NCBI GenBank assembly: GCA_040772085.1
Contig: JAXGYU010000001.1
Coordinates: forward strand, 868,001-932,000
Source of the DNA: JAXGMV01 sp040772085
GTDB lineage: Bacteria > Chloroflexota > Anaerolineae > Anaerolineales > Anaerolineaceae
Direction of reading: 5' to 3'
Length of the DNA: 64,000 nucleotides
In this document: positions 1 to 8,318 of the stretch, piece by piece
How the letters are laid out: each line of letters begins with the position of its first letter
Numbering within the stretch: the stretch's first letter is position 1
Notes under the pieces: generated by a model
The model's input: the letters and a program-made list of their open reading frames with translations, nothing else
The model's database searches: none
What the model was told of the DNA's origin: nothing
Program-made: the position numbers and the translations under genes

Positions 1-1203
1 TGTTAAGGGCGCCCCGAGGAAGTCGGCCATACTGCCGGCTTGCAAACCACCCAGGCGCATAAAGCCCTGCATCGCCAGTGTGTAGAAACTCATGATCCTG
101 CCACGTAACTGGTCGGGACTGCGCAACTGGAACAAGGTGTTGGCCAGCGAGTTCTGCCAGGTGAAGCCAATGCCAACCATCAGCATCACCAGCAGCGAGG
201 TGACAAAGTCCCTGGAGGCTGAAAACAGCAGCAATGCCAAGGGGAAGATCAGGTTGCCGATTGTCAGCATCACCCCGCGCGGCGCGCTGTTTGGCAGAGA
301 CGCCACGATCAGGGCGCCAGTAACAGCACCCACGCCGACGGCTGCAAGCAGCAGACCTAATGGCAGCGCCTCGGGGTTCAGACAATGCAGGCTGAAACCA
401 TCCCCCGAACAGATAGCATTAATGATCGGCGTCGCGCTATTGAGCAGCACCTTGTTCGCGAAAACCGGCATGAGCGTGTTGTAAGGCATTGAGAGGAAGG
501 CACTGATCGCCACCAGGCTGAGGATGATTTTCAGCTCATGACTCTGCCGGATGTGGTTGTACCCCACCACCATATTGCTCAGGTAGCTTTCGCCCCGGGT
601 GTTATTCTGCGGCACGGGGGGCAGATTTTTCATTGAGAAAAGCGCAATCAGCGTTGTAAGGAACGAAGCCGCGTTTACGAAGAATGCTGGTGCTTCACCG
701 ATAGCAGCGACCAGGATACCGGCAATCGCCGGACCAACAATCCGGGCGCCGTTGAAGATGGCAGAATTCAGGGCAACCGCGTTGGTCAGATCCTTTTTGT
801 CATCAATGAGCTCAACAATAAAAGATTGTCGTGCGGGCATGTCAACCGCCTGCACCGCGCCGAGCAGAATGGCAAGCCCGTAAATGTGCCATAACTCCAC
901 GGTGTTCGTCGCTGTCAGCACGCCCAGGATGATCGCGTAGGACATCGTCAGGATCTGCGTAACGTAAAGGACATTGCGCTTCGGATATCGGTCGCAGAGG
1001 ATACCGCCAATGAGCGAGAATGGTATCAGCGGAATCAGCGACATGAAATTGACCAGCCCGAGCGCGCTGGCTGAGCCGCTCAGCCGGTAGACCAGCACTT
1101 GCTGAGCCATCATCTGCATCCAGCTTCCGACAAGCGAAATCGAGTATCCGATAAACCATTTGCGGTAGTTCGGATGATTTAGCGCTGCGAAAGTTTTAGC
1201 CAT
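1..1203 (-). CDS. MFS transporter, MFS_3/EntS-like (3' end cut by window edge)
   Basis: An open frame runs on the minus strand from ATG at 1203 to the window edge without a stop, giving about 401 residues. The protein is hydrophobic with about ten predicted membrane segments. After TM2 it has the loop motif GGILCDRYPKR, typical of the major facilitator superfamily A-motif (GxxxDRxxRR). The order of segments and the long central loop resemble the MFS_3 branch (EntS-like exporters). The substrate cannot be told. Start choice: the ATG is followed at once by a typical MFS amphipathic start (AKTFAALNHPNYRKWF); there is no strong Shine-Dalgarno. A divergent tRNA-Arg begins 48 bp upstream. The gene is truncated only because the window ends. 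Confidence 0.8.
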   Translation of the reverse strand, partial: MAKTFAALNHPNYRKWFIGYSISLVGSWMQMMAQQVLVYRLSGSASALGLVNFMSLIPLIPFSLIGGILCDRYPKRNVLYVTQILTMSYAIILGVLTATNTVELWHIYGLAILLGAVQAVDMPARQSFIVELIDDKKDLTNAVALNSAIFNGARIVGPAIAGILVAAIGEAPAFFVNAASFLTTLIALFSMKNLPPVPQNNTRGESYLSNMVVGYNHIRQSHELKIILSLVAISAFLSMPYNTLMPVFANKVLLNSATPIINAICSGDGFSLHCLNPEALPLGLLLAAVGVGAVTGALIVASLPNSAPRGVMLTIGNLIFPLALLLFSASRDFVTSLLVMLMVGIGFTWQNSLANTLFQLRSPDQLRGRIMSFYTLAMQGFMRLGGLQAGSMADFLGAPLT

Positions 1204-1231
1204 GAAGTGATTTCTCGATGCTCATTAGTGG

Positions 1232-1237
1232 TAAAAT
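1232..1237 (+). promoter_or_regulatory. Probable -10 box of tRNA-Arg
   Basis: TAAAAT lies 14 bp before the first base of the tRNA, at the right distance for transcription to begin a few bases upstream of the mature 5' end. No convincing -35 box is visible, so this is a weak call. Confidence 0.35.
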
Positions 1238-1250
1238 CTAGCTTTGAAAT

Positions 1251-1323
1251 GCCCCTGTAGCTCAATGGACAGAGCGCCGGTCTTCTAAACCGTCGGTTGC
1301 AGGTTCGATTCCTGCCAGGGGCG
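1251..1323 (+). tRNA. tRNA-Arg (anticodon TCT)
   Basis: A cloverleaf can be drawn by hand: acceptor stem GCCCCTG/CAGGGGC (7 bp), D stem GCTC/GAGC, anticodon stem with loop CTTCTAA (anticodon TCT, reads AGA), and T arm GCAGG-TTCGATT-CCTGC, with discriminator G. The first anticodon-stem pair is a C-U mismatch. The 3' CCA is not encoded. A run of six T follows directly and may act as its terminator. The gene lies between two minus-strand MFS genes. Confidence 0.93.
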
Positions 1324-1335
1324 TTTTTTCCATTC

Positions 1336-2607
1336 CTATACCATGCGGGTGTCCAGTCGCAGGACCAGGTAGACAGCAATCAGGTTCAGCGCCATTGTCA
1401 GCCAGAGAAGTCCCTGAAAACCCATCACTGTCATTATTATGCCACTGATACCAGTAGCCAGTAAAACGATACCCAGGATCGTATTTGAAAAGCCGATATA
1501 GACTGCCCTTTGCGCCGGCGGTGAAAGATCGAGCATCAGTGAATTGCCCGCGATATTGAAGCCAGTCATTCTGAAACCATTCAGAATGAAAGCCGGTGTC
1601 AGCAGCCAGCCTGCCAGATCAGGCGTGAATGACATGGTTGGCAGGAAGAAGACCAGAGCGAGGACATAGATGAGCATGCTCATGCTGGCGAACGTCGCGG
1701 TCACAATGACTTTCTTGCTGCCATCCCGTCTGGAGACACGACCAAAGAGATAGTTGGCCAACAGGTTTGAAGCCGTAAAAAAAGCCAGGTAGATGCCAAC
1801 GAATGAAGTAGCGACGCCAAACTGACGCTGAAGATAAATAGCAAAGAATGGCACAGCCGAACCGCTCAGAATTTGCAGCGAGCGCATTAGGAGGAAATTG
1901 CGATAATTGCTGTCCTGCCTCATGACGCTGATCGCCTGCCTGAACTGGACGCCGAAAGGTTTCCGCGGAATCACTGGGGAGTCTTCGATTTCGTCCACCA
2001 AAGCGAAAATAAACAACCCCGCGGCAGCAAATATCATGAACAAGAGCGCCAGAATGGCGTAATTTTCCGGGAAGACAAATCCAGATTGTTCACTGAGGAT
2101 TGCTCTGACAACGAAACTGGCAGCAATACCGCCTACCCCGCCCAGGCCATTCCTCCACGCGAAGAACTCGGCGCGCTGACTGGGCTCAATCGTCTTGCCA
2201 ACCATTTCCATAAATGGCAGTCCACCCAAGCCATTCATCAGGTTGGAAATGGAATAGATGACAAAGAAGGTGATCAGCAATAATTTCGGATCATTGATGA
2301 ACCAGATGCAGAAAACAATCAATGCCCAGGAGAGTGTGCGCAGCACCGCGGCGATACGATAGAGCCTGACCTTGCGTTTTTCGTTCTGAACAATGCCCGA
2401 CATCCAGAGCTGCGGCAGCGACCAGGTCGCGTCGCGTATGGGTACCAGCAGCCCCAACAGCAATGGTGAATCGGTCAGAAAGCCCAGGAAGGTCACTACC
2501 ACCAGGGTCGGATCGAACAAGGTCTCGCCTGTCGAGTACAGCAGCCCGTTCAACTGTCCGTAGAGGAAGTTACGCCTTTTTATTCTGGCTATCCGGCTCT
2601 CTGCCAA
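1336..2607 (-). CDS. MFS transporter, unknown substrate
   Basis: A 423-residue polytopic protein with about twelve hydrophobic segments and a basic loop after TM8 (FGRVSRRDGSKK) matching the second MFS A-motif. The N-terminus is basic (MAESRIARIKRRNF). It is not a close paralogue of the MFS protein across the tRNA: segment spacing and loop sequences differ. The substrate is unknown. It ends 13 bp from the convergent tRNA-Arg. Upstream, a terminator separates it from the phn operon, so it probably has its own promoter, which I could not identify. Confidence 0.8.
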   Translation of the reverse strand: MAESRIARIKRRNFLYGQLNGLLYSTGETLFDPTLVVVTFLGFLTDSPLLLGLLVPIRDATWSLPQLWMSGIVQNEKRKVRLYRIAAVLRTLSWALIVFCIWFINDPKLLLITFFVIYSISNLMNGLGGLPFMEMVGKTIEPSQRAEFFAWRNGLGGVGGIAASFVVRAILSEQSGFVFPENYAILALLFMIFAAAGLFIFALVDEIEDSPVIPRKPFGVQFRQAISVMRQDSNYRNFLLMRSLQILSGSAVPFFAIYLQRQFGVATSFVGIYLAFFTASNLLANYLFGRVSRRDGSKKVIVTATFASMSMLIYVLALVFFLPTMSFTPDLAGWLLTPAFILNGFRMTGFNIAGNSLMLDLSPPAQRAVYIGFSNTILGIVLLATGISGIIMTVMGFQGLLWLTMALNLIAVYLVLRLDTRMV

Positions 2608-2623
2608 TGTTCACTCTCATCAA

Positions 2624-2651
2624 AAGACAATCCTGCGGGCAGGATTGTCTT
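2624..2651 (-). terminator. Intrinsic terminator after phnDCE
   Basis: A perfect 13-bp inverted repeat (AAGACAATCCTGC and its complement, 2-nt gap) lies 42 bp past the phnE stop. Read on the minus strand it is followed by TTTT. It also separates the phn operon from the downstream MFS gene. Confidence 0.75.
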
Positions 2652-2692
2652 GGTTTTCAGATTTGTCCGATTATACTGGCATCGGTCTGCTT

Positions 2693-4228
2693 TTAGGAAA
2701 AACGGGACCGGATTTCCGCGCTGACATAATCCAGAATAGCGACCGTGATCGTGATGAACCAGACCGCGATGCCGGCAGCCTTATAGTCCAGCAAGCGGAT
2801 CCATTGCTGCAGCAGGAAACCGATACCGCCGCCGCCGACAAACCCGATGATGGTCGACATACGGATATTAATGTCCCAACGATAAATCGTGAAGGAGACG
2901 AAAGGCGGGATCACCTGCGGGATAACGGCATACATGACCGTTTGCAGCCAGTTGGCGCCAGTCGCCTGGACGGCTTCAATTGGCCCCGGATCAATGGATT
3001 CGATTGCTTCCGAGTACATCTTGGCCAACGCTGCCATGGAGTGCAGCGTCAGCGCCAGGATGCCCGCGAAGGGGCCAAGACCTACCACCTGCACCAGGAT
3101 GATAGCCCAAATCAAGGGTTCGATTGATCGGACGATGTTCATCAGCGTCCTGGTCAGGTAATACACCTGAAGCATGAGTTTTGACCCGGACATCAGGTTC
3201 TTGGCCGCGAGGAAGCTGAACGGCATCGCCAGGATGATGCCGAAGAAAGTTGCCATCATGCCGATGAAAATCGTTTCGATAATCTTTTCAGTAGCCAGTT
3301 TCAGCTCAGCGGACGGGACCGCTTTACCGATCTCAACCACCTGCCTGGCTTGTACTTCCCAGCGGGTTACTTTGCCGGCTTGTGAAGGTGAAAGCAGCCG
3401 GTAAGGCCAAACGACCTCAACCTTAAAACTGCCGTCCGGTTCCGGTGTGAGCGATAAAGGCGCGCCATCCACACGCTGCGGGAAGGTGTTGTTGATTGGA
3501 TCACGCCAGAAGATTTCAACCGGCTTGTCGGTTTCGAAGTTGAAACCTTCGACCACCAGTTTGGTGCCCGCTTCTCCATTTGGTTCGCTAGGATTACCGC
3601 AAGTCGGACTGACGACGATTGACGGTTTTTCCGGATCCGCGACCGCGACCGCGGGCGCAGTCGGTGAGCACGGGCTTTCAATCAGGGTTCTCACCGTGTT
3701 AACCGTTTCGGGATAGGAGCGCGCTTTTTCCCATGGCCAGATGACACTCATCAGAACCGGTTTTGCGTCACTGGCCTGCCGTACCATTCTGACCAGGTCG
3801 ATTTCACCGATCTGCCAGCCAAATACGAAGAAGACGACGATAATCCAGGCGAACAAAGCGATCGATGGATGTGACCATTTTTTCGCTTTCAGATAGGCAT
3901 CAACCGCTGCCCAGATGTAGAAAACGATAACGCTGATGCCAATGAAACCAAGCAGCGGCTCCAGACTAATCGCTTTGGTGATCTTGCCGGTCAGTGTTTC
4001 GGGCACAACACCGAGCGATGACGCCAGGTTCACCCGCCAGTTGAAGAGCAGGATCAGCGAAATGAAGGAGAGGAAGATTGTGATGCCGGCACGATACGCA
4101 CGGGCCAGAACATGGCCGAGACCGGGGACAAGCAATGACGCCAGAAAGCACAACGGCGCCGGAACCAATGGCGCACGGGGCTGCTCATCATCTCGCTTCT
4201 TGTGGGTCCTGAATGTTGTGATGCTCAT
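2693..4228 (-). CDS. phnE: Phosphonate-type ABC transporter permease with an inserted extracytoplasmic domain
   Basis: This is the membrane subunit of a phosphonate/phosphite-class importer. The C-terminal part (about residues 300-511) is a typical PhnE permease fold with the EAA loop (EAVQATGANW) that docks on the ATPase. The protein is 511 residues, nearly twice the usual ~260-280. The extra N-terminal half has about four membrane segments (residues 25-150), then a soluble stretch (about 160-300). That stretch has a Gly/Pro-rich beta-type pattern (VVSPTCGNPSEPNGEAG, then LVVEGFNF) resembling an IPT/TIG-like immunoglobulin domain. The start overlaps phnC by 4 bp, so the two are translationally coupled. 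The function of the insertion is unknown; it might touch the binding protein or the cell surface. Confidence 0.85.
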   Translation of the reverse strand: MSITTFRTHKKRDDEQPRAPLVPAPLCFLASLLVPGLGHVLARAYRAGITIFLSFISLILLFNWRVNLASSLGVVPETLTGKITKAISLEPLLGFIGISVIVFYIWAAVDAYLKAKKWSHPSIALFAWIIVVFFVFGWQIGEIDLVRMVRQASDAKPVLMSVIWPWEKARSYPETVNTVRTLIESPCSPTAPAVAVADPEKPSIVVSPTCGNPSEPNGEAGTKLVVEGFNFETDKPVEIFWRDPINNTFPQRVDGAPLSLTPEPDGSFKVEVVWPYRLLSPSQAGKVTRWEVQARQVVEIGKAVPSAELKLATEKIIETIFIGMMATFFGIILAMPFSFLAAKNLMSGSKLMLQVYYLTRTLMNIVRSIEPLIWAIILVQVVGLGPFAGILALTLHSMAALAKMYSEAIESIDPGPIEAVQATGANWLQTVMYAVIPQVIPPFVSFTIYRWDINIRMSTIIGFVGGGGIGFLLQQWIRLLDYKAAGIAVWFITITVAILDYVSAEIRSRFS

Positions 4229-5025
4229 GCCTCACCTCCCGAAGTCAGCGCGCCTTCCAGACCGTCACCCATGCGGATCGCTTCCTCACCATAAATATCC
4301 TTGAATTCCGCGTCGGTCATCCTGCGTACCTGTTCGCGGGTTCCGCGATAAACGATCTCCCCGCTGCGCAGACCGATCACGCTGCTGGCATACCGCTGAA
4401 CCAGGTCAAGGTAGTGCAGGCTGCAGAGGATGGTCATGTTATCTACCTTGTTCAGGTTCTCAAGATGTTGCAGGATGGAGTGAGCCAATACCGGGTCAAG
4501 GCTGGCAACAGGCTCATCAGCCAGGATCAGATGCGGATCCTGCATTAACGCTCTGGCTATACCGACACGTTGCTGCTGTCCGCCGGATAGTTCATCCGCA
4601 CGCTTGTTCGCCTGATCAGAAATCCCCAGCTTCTCCAGCGCCGCGAGTGCCTTGCGCCGGTCAGAACCCGAGAACTGGTGCAGCAGGCTGCTCCAGGTAG
4701 GCGTGTAACCCAGGCGCCCCGAGAGGACATTGGTGATCACCGAGGAACGTTTCACCAGGTTGAATTGCTGGAAAATCATACCGATGTCGCGTCTGGCTTT
4801 CCTGAGCTCGTCACCTTTCAATTTCGCCAGATCAACACCGTTCCAGATGATCTCACCAGAAGTCGGATCGATCAGGCGGTTGATGCAACGCAGCAGAGTG
4901 GATTTCCCGGAACCGCTCAGGCCGATAATAATCAGAAATTCACCATCAGGTAAATCAAAACTGACATTTTTCAGTGCCTGTGTCCCATCCGGATAGGTCT
5001 TTGAAAGGTTTCGAATTTGCAGCAT
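4225..5025 (-). CDS. phnC: Phosphonate-type ABC transporter ATP-binding protein
   Basis: The 266-residue ATPase shows all nucleotide-binding motifs: Walker A GLSGSGKST (residues 35-43), Q-loop FQQFN (near 86), signature LSGGQQQR (146-153) and Walker B LILADEP (166-172), followed by the switch His (CSLHYLD). The family energises uptake of phosphonates, phosphite or phosphate esters. No C-P lyase genes are nearby, so the substrate cannot be fixed. It is the middle gene of phnD-phnC-phnE. The hairpin between phnD and phnC should leave it expressed below phnD. Confidence 0.92.
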   Translation of the reverse strand: MLQIRNLSKTYPDGTQALKNVSFDLPDGEFLIIIGLSGSGKSTLLRCINRLIDPTSGEIIWNGVDLAKLKGDELRKARRDIGMIFQQFNLVKRSSVITNVLSGRLGYTPTWSSLLHQFSGSDRRKALAALEKLGISDQANKRADELSGGQQQRVGIARALMQDPHLILADEPVASLDPVLAHSILQHLENLNKVDNMTILCSLHYLDLVQRYASSVIGLRSGEIVYRGTREQVRRMTDAEFKDIYGEEAIRMGDGLEGALTSGGEA

Positions 5026-5078
5026 AAAGCAAGCTCCTTGACAGCCGGTCTACACCTATTTTACCTGTGAAACGCAAT

Positions 5079-5112
5079 AAAAAATGGCTCTGGCGAACCA
5101 GAGCCATTTTTT
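5079..5112 (-). terminator. Intercistronic terminator/attenuator between phnD and phnC
   Basis: On the minus strand a perfect 15-bp stem (AAAAAATGGCTCTGG and its complement) closes on a TTCG tetraloop and ends in a T6 tract. It starts 12 bp past the phnD stop. Its placement suggests partial termination that keeps binding-protein mRNA in excess over the membrane components. Confidence 0.85.
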
Positions 5113-5123
5113 ATATGTACAGT

Positions 5124-6029
5124 TTACTGCATCAGACTTTCAACATTGATGCCTGCGGCATCCAGAACCTGGCGGAAGGGATCGTAGAACTTGTCATCAT
5201 GGGCGACCAGGGCGTCCCACTGATAGGCTTCCTGCAGCGCTGCATGACCAGCTTCGTTGCTTCCCATGGCAATCAGGGATTTGTTGATCTTTTCACGCAT
5301 TTCCTTCGGGAAGGAAGGAGCGTACTGGACACCATCGTTGGGGATATCGACTGAAACTTCGATAACCTTGATTGCTTCCATCACGTCGGGCAGATCAGCC
5401 TCAACACGGCTGCGGGCATCGACAAAAGAGGAGCCGGCATCGCAATCGCCCTTGTACACACCGGTAACGGCCGCGTCATGTGAACCGGCGTCCACAATGG
5501 TCAGGTCGGTGTCAGGATTGATGCCAGCCGCTTTCAGCGTGATCATGGGGATGATCCAGCCGCTCGTGCTCAATGGGTCAGGGCGGCAGAAAGTCTTGCC
5601 CTTGAGTTCAGCAATGGAATTGATGCCGCTATCGGTACGAACATAAATCTGACCATTGTAAACTTCAGAACCAAAGCGCTGGGCAACCAGTTCCGCTTCA
5701 GCAACTTTCTTGTTCGCAGCCAGAATATAGGCAAAGGTTGCCAGTGATGCCATCTGAGCTTTCGGAGGGTTGGCTGATAACGCTTCGATCACACCCGCGT
5801 ACTCTGTCGCGACCAATGGCTTGACGACCAAACCGGTCTCATCGTGGAGAATCTTGGCAACTTTCTCAAAACCAGCGACGACACGTTCGGTCTCGCCTGA
5901 GGGCACTACGGCCCAGATGATCGGATTCTGCTCAGTTCCCAGTGCCGGCGCAGCCGGTTTACAGGCTGACAGCGCGAGAGAGCTGATCATCAGGACGATC
6001 AATGTAACAAAAACAACCCTTTTATTCAT
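5124..6029 (-). CDS. phnD: Phosphonate/phosphite ABC transporter substrate-binding lipoprotein
   Basis: A 301-residue PhnD-family (phosphate/phosphite/phosphonate) binding protein. The N-terminus is a lipoprotein signal with lipobox LSAC; Cys22 would be lipidated, placing the protein on the outer face of the cytoplasmic membrane. The mature part has the PhnD pattern of two lobes (VVKPLVATEYAGVIEAL near 70; LKGKTFCRPDPLSTSG near 150; GDCDAGSSFVDAR near 205). The start has a good Shine-Dalgarno (AAGGAGT). It is the first gene of the operon, followed by an intercistronic hairpin. Confidence 0.9.
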   Translation of the reverse strand: MNKRVVFVTLIVLMISSLALSACKPAAPALGTEQNPIIWAVVPSGETERVVAGFEKVAKILHDETGLVVKPLVATEYAGVIEALSANPPKAQMASLATFAYILAANKKVAEAELVAQRFGSEVYNGQIYVRTDSGINSIAELKGKTFCRPDPLSTSGWIIPMITLKAAGINPDTDLTIVDAGSHDAAVTGVYKGDCDAGSSFVDARSRVEADLPDVMEAIKVIEVSVDIPNDGVQYAPSFPKEMREKINKSLIAMGSNEAGHAALQEAYQWDALVAHDDKFYDPFRQVLDAAGINVESLMQ

Positions 6030-6085
6030 CTTTACTCCTTATGTGTGCTTGTGTTTTCGAATTTGAGTCCGAAGAACTACCTACA

Positions 6086-6114
6086 ATGATAGTTTATTCA
6101 GGCAGGTATATCAA
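6086..6114 (-). promoter_or_regulatory. Sigma-70-type promoter of phnDCE
   Basis: On the minus strand TTGATA (6114-6109), a 17-bp spacer and TATCAT (6091-6086) lie about 57 bp before the phnD start. No Pho-box-like direct repeat was recognised. Confidence 0.6.
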
Positions 6115-6203
6115 GGTAAATCGCCTTAAAAAACAAAGCTTGTTTGTAAACATCTGGTTAAAAAATTCGGCTGCGGGTAAAATTGACATTGTCTGGAGGA
6201 ACT

Positions 6204-6419
6204 ATGCCTATTTATGAATATCTATGCGCAGATTGTGGTGAAAAGTTTGAATTGCTGCGCTCCTTCTCCGAAGCGGACAAACCTGCAACCTGTAAACATT
6301 GCGCTTCAACCAGCGGCAGACGCCAGCTTTCGCTGTGCGCCACTCATTCCGAAGGTAGGTCGCATCCGTCTTCTGGTTGTGCCGGCTGTGCAGGTGGATC
6401 CTGCTCGTCTTGCCATTAA
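6204..6419 (+). CDS. FmdB-family zinc-ribbon protein
   Basis: A 71-residue protein beginning MPIYEYLCADCG, the hallmark of the FmdB family of putative regulatory proteins. Cys8, Cys11, Cys30 and Cys33 form a zinc ribbon. The C-terminus is a Gly/Cys-rich tail (CAGCAGGSCSSCH) also seen in this family. A GGAGGA Shine-Dalgarno sits 5 bp before this ATG, which decides the start over an upstream in-frame one. The role is unknown. Confidence 0.85.
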   Translation: MPIYEYLCADCGEKFELLRSFSEADKPATCKHCASTSGRRQLSLCATHSEGRSHPSSGCAGCAGGSCSSCH

Positions 6420-7270
6420 CAGTTTCGCCTGCCAATAGTCCATCCATTTCTACGTCTCCCTACGCGATCATCACCGGGGGTTCGTCGGGAATTGGATTCG
6501 AAGTTGCCAGGCTCCTGGTTGGCCGCGGGGTTTCGGTTTGGCTGCTTGCGCGCCGCGAGTCCCTTCTCGAAGATGCACAAGCCGCCCTCTCGGCATACAA
6601 AAAAGTATCAGAAACACAAGTGCGTACCAGCCAATGTGATGTTTCTGACCCTGACCAGGTGCAGACCGTTTTTAACGAGATCATTTCAACCCTGGGTGCG
6701 CCCGCGTACCTGTTTAACTTTGCCGGCATGGCTAAACCGGGTGAGTTCCTGGAGCAAGCAGCAGCCGATTTCGCTGACCATATCAAGGTCAACTATCTGG
6801 GGACCGTTTACCCGACCCTTGTCGCCGCGCGGGCGATGGCGGCTGCCGGCAGTGGTCATATCATCAACTGTTCCTCCGTTGCCGGCTTTATCGGACTGTA
6901 CGGCTATACGGCGTATGGGCCTTCCAAATTTGCCGTCAAGGGTTTCTCTGACGCCCTGCGGCTTGAGATGAAATTGGCTGGCGTAAAGGTCTCGATCGTT
7001 TTCCCGCCAGATACGGAAACTCCGCAATTAGAAGAAGAGAACAAGCACAAACCAGAAATCACCAAACTTGTTAATGGTCAGGCGAAAGCCCTCAAACCTG
7101 AGTTCGTTGCTTCGGAAATCATGAAAGCAGTCGACCACGGACAATATCTGATTTTGCCTGGTGCTGAAACGAAATTCATGTATTTTCTTTCCAACTTCCT
7201 GGGCAGCAAAGTCTACTGGTTAATGGATAAAATGGTCACGGATGCAGCCAGGAAAGTAAGGCAGAAGTAG
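6410..7270 (+). CDS. Short-chain dehydrogenase, 3-ketosphinganine reductase-like
   Basis: The Rossmann motif TGGSSGIG comes near residue 22 and the catalytic Ser...YGPSK (YxxxK) near 160. Several segments match the 3-ketodihydrosphingosine reductase branch rather than generic SDRs: NFAGMAKPGEFLE, VNYLGTVYP, FAVKGFSDALRLEMK, and PPDTETPQLEEENKHKP, which corresponds to PPDTDTP..EEN..KP in eukaryotic KDSR. The C-terminal segment is hydrophobic, consistent with membrane association. The reaction would be NADPH-dependent reduction of a long-chain keto-lipid; no serine palmitoyltransferase is present in the window. There is no in-frame ATG or GTG before the nucleotide-binding motif. TTG at 6410 (overlapping the fmdB stop) is the most plausible start, with TTG 6377 as alternative. 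Confidence 0.78.
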   Translation: MPLTVSPANSPSISTSPYAIITGGSSGIGFEVARLLVGRGVSVWLLARRESLLEDAQAALSAYKKVSETQVRTSQCDVSDPDQVQTVFNEIISTLGAPAYLFNFAGMAKPGEFLEQAAADFADHIKVNYLGTVYPTLVAARAMAAAGSGHIINCSSVAGFIGLYGYTAYGPSKFAVKGFSDALRLEMKLAGVKVSIVFPPDTETPQLEEENKHKPEITKLVNGQAKALKPEFVASEIMKAVDHGQYLILPGAETKFMYFLSNFLGSKVYWLMDKMVTDAARKVRQK

Positions 7271-7385
7271 CCTCTCCGGTGTGAGTTTTATAGTGTCAAG
7301 TTGTGCTAAAAATAACATTCTATCCAAATAAACTGCGTGATATACTCCTTTTCGTTTCGCATTCTGCACCAAATTGGAGTATTCC

Positions 7386-8318
7386 ATGAATAAGGACTTT
7401 CTAGATATTGCCGATTTTTCCCGTGAAGAATTGCAATCGATGCTCGATTGCGCCATCAGCATAAAGAAAGAGTTTTTCGAAAAAGGCTCTCTCAAACCTG
7501 TGCTGAAGGGCAAAGTTATGGCGATGATATTTCAGAAGCCGAGCCTGCGAACACGAGTGAGTTTTGATATGGGCATGAAACACCTCGGCGGTGATGCGCT
7601 CTACCTCTCACCGGCTGAAATCGGCCTTGGTACCAGAGAATCCGTACCTGACATCGCGCGAGTGCTGGACGGCTATGTGGATATCATCATGGCGCGTGTA
7701 TTCGCCCACGATGATGTCGTACAGCTCGCGAAGTACACCACCATCCCGGTCATCAACGGCCTGAGTGACTACAGCCATCCTTGTCAGGCTATGACGGACG
7801 CGATGACCATCATCGAACATTACGGCAGAATGGAAGGCTTGAACGTTGCCTATGTTGGAGACGGTAACAACATGGCAGTCTCTGTCATGGACATTTGCGC
7901 CAAGCTCGGGGCAAATTTCACCGCAGCCACACCAGACGGATATAACCTGCCAGAAAAGACCATTGAGGTCGGCAGGAAATTTGCCAGCGAGAGCGGATCG
8001 ACCCTCAAATTTACTTCGGACCCGGCGGAAGCTGTACAAAACGCCGATGTGATCTATACTGATACATGGATCAGTATGGGCCAGGAAGCCGAGACCGAGC
8101 AGCGTCTGCTGACCTTCCCACCCTATCAGGTCAACGCGGAGCTGGTCAGCAAGGCAAAGCCGAGCGTCATCGTCATGCATTGTCTGCCCGCTCATCGTGG
8201 CTGGGAGTTGACCGATGACGTTGCGGATGGTCCGCATTCCGTTATCTTCCCGCAGGCACATAACCGCCTGCACGCGCAGATCGGTATCATTTACAAACTC
8301 ATGGTAAAGGAGAACTAA
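7386..8318 (+). CDS. argF: Ornithine carbamoyltransferase
   Basis: Converts carbamoyl phosphate and ornithine to citrulline (arginine synthesis), or the reverse in catabolism. The 310-residue protein has the carbamoyl-phosphate motif as SLRTR (usual STRTR), HPCQ, the ornithine loop DTWISMGQE and the HCLPAHRG signature. The start at 7386 is chosen because GGAG lies 7 bp upstream; the ATG 12 bp earlier has none. The stop abuts the aminotransferase start, so the two are co-transcribed. The pairing with rocD suggests ornithine is partitioned between citrulline and glutamate semialdehyde. A catabolic role cannot be excluded; no arginine deiminase or carbamate kinase is visible. Confidence 0.93.
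   Translation: MNKDFLDIADFSREELQSMLDCAISIKKEFFEKGSLKPVLKGKVMAMIFQKPSLRTRVSFDMGMKHLGGDALYLSPAEIGLGTRESVPDIARVLDGYVDIIMARVFAHDDVVQLAKYTTIPVINGLSDYSHPCQAMTDAMTIIEHYGRMEGLNVAYVGDGNNMAVSVMDICAKLGANFTAATPDGYNLPEKTIEVGRKFASESGSTLKFTSDPAEAVQNADVIYTDTWISMGQEAETEQRLLTFPPYQVNAELVSKAKPSVIVMHCLPAHRGWELTDDVADGPHSVIFPQAHNRLHAQIGIIYKLMVKEN

Noticed and set aside
842..1159. 105-residue minus-strand frame
   Set aside because: Out-of-frame shadow of the MFS gene running from 1203 to the window edge.
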